Assembly (NCBI GenBank): GCA_024741835.1
Contig: JAENRP010000005.1
Location: forward strand, 137,444-201,443
Direction: 5' to 3'
From: Diplocarpon mali
Taxonomy: Eukaryota; Ascomycota; Leotiomycetes; Helotiales; Drepanopezizaceae
Length of the DNA stretch: 64,000 nt
In this document: piece by piece, positions 58,582-64,000 of the stretch
Numbering within the stretch: position 1 is the stretch's first letter
Layout: each line of letters opens with the position of its first letter
Program-made: the position numbers and the translations under genes
Notes under the pieces: model-generated
Databases searched by the model: none
Told to the model about the DNA's origin: nothing
What the model saw: the letters and a program-made list of their open reading frames with translations, nothing else

Positions 58582-59131
58582 ATGCATTTCAACACCCTCT
58601 CTGTTCTCACAGGACTCCTGTCTTTGGCCGCCGCATCGGTTGGTGAAGCGCTCGACAAGAGACAAACGCCCGAGTAAGTCCATCGTCCCCCCACGCACTC
58701 ATCAGAGGAAAATCTCAACCTGACCCCCCACCCCCAGACAAACCACCGCTGCAGCCGACGCTCTCATGTCCTACATCTCGGCCCTGCAGACCAACCCTGC
58801 GTACATCTCCGTCGCATCCGCCATCGAAACCGACGCCGCAGCCGTATCCTCCCTGGCCGTCTTTGAAGCAAGCGTCTCCTCAGTTTTCGCGCAGCAAGGC
58901 ACTCTGGCTGCCGACTACCTGGATGGCATCCCCGCGACGGTGCGCCCGTTCTTCAGCAGTGTTTATGCGGCCGAGGCCAGCATTCTGACCGCGAACGGGT
59001 TCCGCAATCCGATTCCGAAGATGACGGGTACCAGTGAGGCTGCCGCGGCGAAGGAGACGGGGATGGGCAGAATGGGGAGTATGGCGGTTGCGGGCGTGGT
59101 GGGCTTTGTCGGGGCTGTGGTCGCATTATAA
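58582..59131 (+). CDS. Small secreted, probably GPI-anchored protein
   Basis: Exons 58582-58673 and 58738-59131 join across a 64-nt intron to 161 residues. The N-terminus is a signal peptide (MHFNTLSVLTGLLSLAAASVG) followed by a Lys-Arg pair (ALDKR-QTPE) that suits Kex2 cleavage. The mature part is Ala/Ser/Val-rich with no Cys (MSYISALQTNPAYISVASAI, AADYLDGIPATVRPFFSSVY). The C-terminus is a small-residue region (MTGTSEAAAAKETGMGRMGS) followed by a hydrophobic stretch (MAVAGVVGFVGAVVAL), a classical GPI-attachment signal. I know similar fungal cell-surface proteins but no function. It is the first gene to the right of the transposon block, so silencing spread from the repeats could affect it. 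Confidence 0.85.
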
Positions 59132-59652
59132 GAGAGATGGCAGGTGCCTGCCTCGTGAAACCACTCGATTGATGATGAATGACGACGGATTCATCGATAC
59201 TGAAAGGTGTATATCGGGTGCCAATACTATAATTTTTAATTTCTGCCGACTTACTGGTCCGAACCGTTGGATTCAATGTGACGGTTGGGCATCAGTCTAT
59301 TCGGGTGCTACTTGCGGCTGGTGAGAGTGGGTGAATCTCCTAAATTGGCTTTTAACCCGCGTCCTCTTACTACGCTATCCTCCGCAAACTGTCACTCTCA
59401 TTTTTCGGCGAGCCCTTTTGGAGCTCAATAACGGGTACGGCGTACCAACTTTAATCCGTCGCAGGCCAAATACTCAAGCCCGCATGGAATTACCTTAAGC
59501 TATGCAAGCGCCCATCAAAAACCTTTGGATATCGACTATTGCGGGCTTTATTGGCCTGCGACGAAGTAGCTCATAAGTCCTTCGATCCCTCATATCACAC
59601 ATTGACATCAAGCATAGCCTGGAATTCAAGCACCGTCCATTTTCTTTCGCCT
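59132..59652. other. Intergenic region between convergent small secreted protein gene and RFC2
   Basis: About 0.5 kb with the two 3' ends and a 107-bp inverted-repeat element at 59457-59563, listed separately. A short palindrome GGTACGGCGTACC lies at about 59,434-59,446. No coding frame is supported. Confidence 0.5.
59457..59563. repeat. 107-bp inverted-repeat (MITE-like) element, copy 1
   Basis: The left arm CGTCGCAGGCCAAATACTCAAG.. (59457-59484) pairs with the right arm at 59540-59563, whose reverse complement is CGTCGCAGGCCAATAAAGCC.., with a 4-bp gap. The loop is about 55 bp. A related copy lies at 61948-62063 on the other side of RFC2. Confidence 0.75.
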
Positions 59653-60962
59653 TTATGCTCCCGCCAGAATATTCGATATCCGCAATGCCAGGTCGAGTAT
59701 TGTTAAATGCTCATCTGAGCCATCAACGAGACGCTTGTCGGCTTCAGAGAATATGAGCGTGATTTTGTTCTTTTGAATGTCTGGCGTCGCTTCGTTGTAG
59801 ATGATTGCTTGAAAGAGCTAGCTATGTCAACCCGATGTGACCAAACATAGACAACTTGAACTTACCTGAGTGACAACTTGAGTAGCACTCCACCCATCCG
59901 CAACCATATCCGTAACCACCATTGAGACAGCCTCGTATACCAACCCCTTCGACTTCGGCTGCATCGCCTTGACCAGTTTTTCGATCGTCTTGTCTGGTAT
60001 CACGCCTGCTATATCCTCCACGCTCTTTATCGTGACTGTTTTCTTCTCCTTATCCACGTTCATGGAGTCCTCGTCTGCCTCTACCTCCTTCTCAGCATCT
60101 TTGACAGCCACCGCTCCCACTAACCTCGCTGCACTTTGCAGAAATGTAATCGCCTTCCGTAAATCACCCTCACTGCACCGAATCAACGTATCCGCCGCCC
60201 CCTCCTCGAGACTGACCCCCTCCTTCTCTGCAATCTCTTCAACCCTCTTCTTTGCATTTCCCACATCCAGACTCTTGAACCGGAACTTGCTGCACCGACT
60301 AGCCAATGGGTCAATAATCCGCGTCACGTAGTTGCAAATCAGGCAGAACCGCGTGATTTTCGAATACGTCTCCATTGTTCTACGCAGCGCGCTCTGCGCA
60401 TCCTGCGTCATACTGTCCGCCTCGTCTAGTATAATAATTTTATATGGTGGGCATGGGTATAGGGCGCGGTAGGCGGCGGAGGGGTTGGACAGCTGCATGC
60501 GTGCAAAGTCCTTGACTTTCTCGCGCACAATGGAGATTCCGCGCTCGTCGGATGCATTGAGTTCGAGGACGCGCGATTTGATGAGTTCAGGGCCGTAGAG
60601 TTCTTTTGCAAGAGCAAGAACTGTCGAGGTTTTTCCTGTGCCCGGAGGCCCGTAGAAGAGCATATGTGGGAGCTGGATGGGTTTAGTTGATTGATGGTTG
60701 ATGGGGGGAGACGCACGTTGGAGGACTGAAGGGTTCGCTGTAGGACAGTGATGGTATGGTCTTGTGCTGTAACGTCGTTGAGGTTCTTGGGCCGGCTATA
60801 TTTGCATTAGAACACAGTAAAATGGACTCGGTTTGGAATATTGTACTATTTCTCGACCCATGGTTGCAGACGAGTATCTTCTTTCGAAGCTAGTGTCTTC
60901 GCAGATGCGCCATTAGTAGCAGCAGCCTCCTTGCGGGCCTTGATATCAAAGAATCCTGCCAT
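59653..60962 (-). CDS. RFC2: Replication factor C subunit 2 (clamp-loader ATPase)
   Basis: A small subunit of the RFC clamp loader, which opens and loads PCNA at primer ends and also works in alternative checkpoint clamp loaders. Exons 60962-60847, 60795-60717, 60672-59866 and 59817-59653 join to 388 residues. The start reads [15 protein letters not shown], then [16 protein letters not shown]+ motifs are Walker A ([19 protein letters not shown]), Walker B ([12 protein letters not shown]), sensor 1 ([20 protein letters not shown]) and the SRC motif (ASRCSKFRF). [16 protein letters not shown] follows in the lid, and the C-terminal collar domain ends with [14 protein letters not shown]. An acidic insertion ([14 protein letters not shown]) sits between lid and collar. 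The overall match is to yeast Rfc2 (human RFC4) rather than to the other small subunits. Confidence 0.95.
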
Positions 60963-62713
60963 GGAAAGGTCTTGTGTCAATGAATGAGGTTCAAACAACG
61001 GTAGTGGATGGTTAGATTCCGAGGTATAGCGTCTGGTGTAATCTGGAGAGACGCGTCGTTAACTAGCGCGTCGCCAACCACTTTACGCGAAGCGCACGAG
61101 CGAAGGCCGGCATCTTCTAAGAAAGTCTCCCACAGTGGCTAATCATTTCCCGAAGTTGGTATTTGTGATTTTACTGGTAGCCAGTACATCGAGTCCTTTT
61201 GTACTCGTGGGAAATCTTCTATCAAGAGCTTCAAGCTTTTCAAGTGTCCACCGCTTAGTATCCGTTTTCTAGCAGTGTCCTGTGAAGTGATGATCTATGC
61301 TTATCTATGCAAATGTAAATCTTTCATTTTCTCACGTGGATAGCACTGACTGCGTTCTGCGTACACTCTAGTACTTGCGAGTTATCTTGATGGCAGAGTC
61401 TTTGACAGCTAATCCAACAACGAAACACGTCTAGTCCATAATTGCTGGACGGCTTGTTTCCTCCGAGGAGCAAAGCCTGGGTCTAGCGGAGTACGAGGTT
61501 CACAAAGTGATGGGATATATCTTTTCGGCACAAGATGCCAGATTGATATTCAACTTTGAAGTCTTCAATCATACCCTTCAAATGAGGAAGTTTAGCCGGG
61601 GTACGTCACCTGACAGCCAACGTTGTGTTTCAATTCAGTCATAGTTGATCAATTGGCATAATATATCCTGGTTATATAATCCCAAGATCGGAGCACTCGT
61701 AAGTGGACAGGTATGTTTGCGCAATGATAAAAACGTCGAGAGTAACCAGGTTGAATACTGTGTAAACCTGACAAGTGAGCATAGATTTCCTCCTAGTTTC
61801 CGAGCTCTCTGTTCGGGGATGGATCTCTTGTCTTGCAGAAATCGAATGAGTGTCAACAAAAAAATGGCGCCGAAAACTACCCTTGAGTCGTTTGACTTTA
61901 TGGCGGGAAACAGTGAGACATCGTCCTGAAGCCTAAAATCTTACCTTGTCGCAGGCCAAAATACTCGTTACGGTAAACACCACAGAGAGCTATTTTTAAC
62001 CTTGCAGACCTACAGAAACCCACCGCTGAATGCATGCTAATGCGATGTTTATCTGGCCTGTGATAGAGTAGAGCATGTCCAATTTCGTCTATTCTCTCGA
62101 CAATTCGTTTATTACTAAGGGGAGACGATACGGATACACCTGTTGATGAAGCGGGAGACACAGAAGTGAGCTGCCTCACTGGGCATCATTTCCGAATCTC
62201 CCCAGTCAGGGTGCGTCAAAAGATAGTCGAAGTTTTCGACATCGATGAAAAGAGATGCGCCTGCGCTGTGGATAGCAACGGGCCAACTTATACAATGGTA
62301 CCGACCAACCTAGCTACTGTGTACATACCCTCGGAGGTAGGCACTTTTCTTCGCTTTTACTTCAAAGTATTCTGTTCCTAACTCGTAGCGAGGTCACGTT
62401 CGGGAGCTCGGGTGGGCTGTCGCCAAGATGTAGGTGGAGTAAACATGCTCAAAGGTTCTCATTCTCCCTACGACGCAACAGTCTTGGCCATGGGGCCGAA
62501 GACTGGAGATTCTTATCAGCTGAAGCGGGAGTAGGAGGACGTGGTTAAGTAGCGCACTTGCTGCCAAGTAACCTCAAATACACTCATTCTTGAGGGGCTT
62601 TACATCCGTCACCTTTTCCTGTCACGCTTGCAGTTTTTCGAACCTACACCTGTGCTCCTGACGCTCGACTGCAGTCCCCGTATCAGCAGAGTCACGTATC
62701 AATATTCGCAAAG
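60963..62713. other. Intergenic region between divergent RFC2 and the copper transporter
   Basis: About 1.75 kb must contain both promoters. It also contains a 116-bp inverted-repeat element at 61948-62063. A 71-codon frame at 62166-62381 is not supported by any family I know. No RNA gene was recognised. Confidence 0.5.
61948..62063. repeat. 116-bp inverted-repeat (MITE-like) element, copy 2
   Basis: The left arm GTCGCAGGCCAAAATA pairs imperfectly with the right arm, whose reverse complement reads ATCACAGGCCAGATAAA. The arms resemble those of 59457-59563, while the loops differ. The mismatches are largely transitions. Confidence 0.55.
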
Positions 62714-63498
62714 ATGGATCATGATATGGACATGGGTATGAGTGAGTGTGTGGTTGGTGGTGTGAGTACAGCTTGGCCTTTTGCGGCGGAACCTCCTCTA
62801 AAGGGTTCGTGTAGATGTTGTGGAATTGGAATACTATTGATTCTTGTGAGTGGTCTCATCGATCTGAGTCGTATCGCCTCTGTATCACTGTGAGGCTGAC
62901 AATGTAGGCTTCATCTCGAAATCATGGCATATCACCTCCAAGGGCATGTTTGCTGGCTCTTGTATTGGGGTTGTCCGTAAGTCTCACATCGCCTCAAGCT
63001 CTCTCGACTCGGAATGGAAATCTTCGCAGGCTTTCCTCTGGGGAAGCTGCCGTCCATGGTCAATTTTCACTAGCAAGCAAGCTCTCTAGACGGATCTCTG
63101 CTTGCGAGCTTCTCCGGGTGCGCAACACCTCACAATGCTGATTCTGGAAAGTCCTCGTCATGTCCCTAGAATTCCTCCGCCGTCTCGGAAAAGAATACGA
63201 CCGATTTATTTTCCGGCAACATCAACGCGCGCAGTTCGCTCTCGCGAATGCCGCAACTAAGGACAAGAACGGTGCCTCGTGCACAACTACCGCAACGAGC
63301 AAAGCCACTCCTATGCCTTTCCGTCCCAATATCCTGCAACAGATGGTTAGGGCTTCGATCCACGCGGTTTCCTTCACGGTTGCCTATTTTGTAATGCTGC
63401 TCGCTATGTATTACAATGGGTACATTATTATATGTATCATAATTGGTGCTTGGCTTGGAGCTTTCGTGTTTCAGTGGGAGAGTGTTGGGCTCGCGTGA
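62714..63498 (+). CDS. Ctr-family copper transporter
   Basis: Trimeric Ctr proteins import Cu(I) across the plasma membrane or release it from the vacuole. Four exons (62714-62761, 62815-62845, 62908-62976, 63152-63498) join to 164 residues; exon 2 is only 31 nt. The N-terminus is Met- and His-bearing (MDHDMDMGMSEC), a copper-binding ectodomain. MLWNWNTIDSCFIS leads into the first membrane segment (SKGMFAGSCIGVVLLVMSLE). A basic cytosolic loop follows (FLRRLGKEYDRFIFRQHQRA). Membrane segment 2 carries the MxxxM selectivity motif (VMLLAMYYN), and segment 3 carries GxxxG (GAWLGAFVF). All family signatures are present. The frame closes exactly with these splice sites; the 175-nt third intron is long for this locus. 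It could be a plasma-membrane or vacuolar paralogue; the sequence does not decide. Confidence 0.9.
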
Positions 63499-63817
63499 GT
63501 GAAGATACCGTGGACTGAGAGTTGGGCTCGGCTAATGCTTCGATAGTGGTCCAGAGGAAGAGATTACCATGTGTTGTGGGTGAGATGGGACTGAAGTAGA
63601 GAATCTTGGCATTTATTCCACAAGGTGAAAGCTAGGCCTTACCTGATCAACAGAAGAGAGAATGGCCTTTCGATTCGACGTGTCTCTACTCGGTACCCTA
63701 GTAAACAGTAACGCCTTGTGATGCCGGGCCCGTATGAGAGTTCCAAACCACTGCCAACGCCGTCACATGCTGCCTGTTATATACATACCACTTCCATATT
63801 CAACTACCTTGCCATTT
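63499..63817. other. Intergenic region between the copper transporter and the right-edge gene
   Basis: About 0.3 kb with the 3' ends of two convergent genes. No feature is visible beyond short unsupported frames. Confidence 0.45.
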
Positions 63818-64000
63818 TCAAGCATCCAGAGCTACCAGGGCTTTGTTTTGGTTTTGGTTCCCTCTTTCAGATAGCCCTTTCTTACCTCCCGCTGCTCGAT
63901 TCTTGCCTTGATTCCCACCAGCAGCCATAGCGCTCTTGTTCTTCCGTCCTCTCCTCCCAGCTGCTTCGGTCTCGGGAGTGATGCCGATTTTTTCATCGAC
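63818..64000 (-). CDS. C-terminal end of an unidentified gene (partial)
   Basis: A minus-strand frame of 61 codons is open to the right edge and ends in TGA at 63820-63818. It encodes a basic, Gly/Ala/Asn-rich tail (AAGRRGRKNKSAMAAGGNQG, then KNRAAGGKKG), of the kind seen at the disordered ends of nucleolar or RNA-binding proteins. A GTAAGA inside the frame near 63,884 could be a splice donor, in which case the true end differs. No family can be named from this fragment. Confidence 0.4.
   Translation of the reverse strand, partial: VDEKIGITPETEAAGRRGRKNKSAMAAGGNQGKNRAAGGKKGLSERGNQNQNKALVALDA

Overview
The window is nuclear DNA of a filamentous ascomycete (Pezizomycotina; Leotiomycetes is my best guess, at low confidence). 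The signs are many short introns of about 45-130 nt with GT..AG ends and CTAAC/CTGAC-like branch sites, a mitochondrial leader on the arginine-specific carbamoyl-phosphate synthase, a Brr2-type snRNP helicase, a Dsc4-type protein, and a large AT-rich transposon block whose damage is almost entirely C-to-T and G-to-A, the mark of repeat-induced point mutation (RIP).

Left arm (1-32,154): dense conserved housekeeping genes. In order: SEC66 (minus, runs off the left edge), NPL4 (plus), the large subunit of arginine-specific carbamoyl-phosphate synthase (minus, with a 10-N assembly gap inside one intron), cytosolic phenylalanyl-tRNA synthetase alpha (minus), an unidentified coiled-coil protein (minus), BRR2 (plus), a PWWP protein with a TFIIS-N/IBD-like domain (plus), RCL1 (plus), a DUF1746/Dsc4-like membrane protein (minus), a multi-pass membrane protein with an alpha/beta-hydrolase domain that seems to lack its nucleophile (minus), and PPE1 (plus). 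Most exon structures below were built by hand from splice sites, and every joined reading frame closes to a multiple of three.

Middle (33,246-57,778): no intact gene. I read it as four transposons nested like Russian dolls. Inverted Tc1/mariner-type ends sit at both borders next to TA. Inside lies a Gypsy-type element on the minus strand with 132-bp direct terminal repeats. Inside that is a Copia element on the plus strand with two 299-bp LTRs and a CTCAC target duplication. Inside that is a chromodomain Gypsy (chromovirus) on the plus strand with two 307-bp LTRs and a GCTTC target duplication. All polyproteins are broken by in-frame stops at CAG/CAA/CGA-type codons. Two coding relics do not fit the standard gag-pol plan: an antisense frame with a hydrophobic N-terminus between the chromodomain and 3' LTR of the chromovirus, and an open region after the RNase H domain of the Copia element, cut in two by the chromovirus.

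Right arm (57,779-64,000): normal composition returns. It holds a small secreted, probably GPI-anchored protein (plus), replication factor C subunit RFC2 (minus) bracketed by two short inverted-repeat elements, a Ctr copper transporter with four exons (plus), and the basic C-terminal end of an unidentified gene (minus) at the right edge.

Functional links are loose. Sec66 (ER translocon), Npl4 (Cdc48 cofactor in ER-associated degradation) and the Dsc4-like protein (Golgi/ER ubiquitin ligase) all belong to ER and membrane protein quality control, and the first two share one divergent promoter. The rest are unlinked housekeeping functions.
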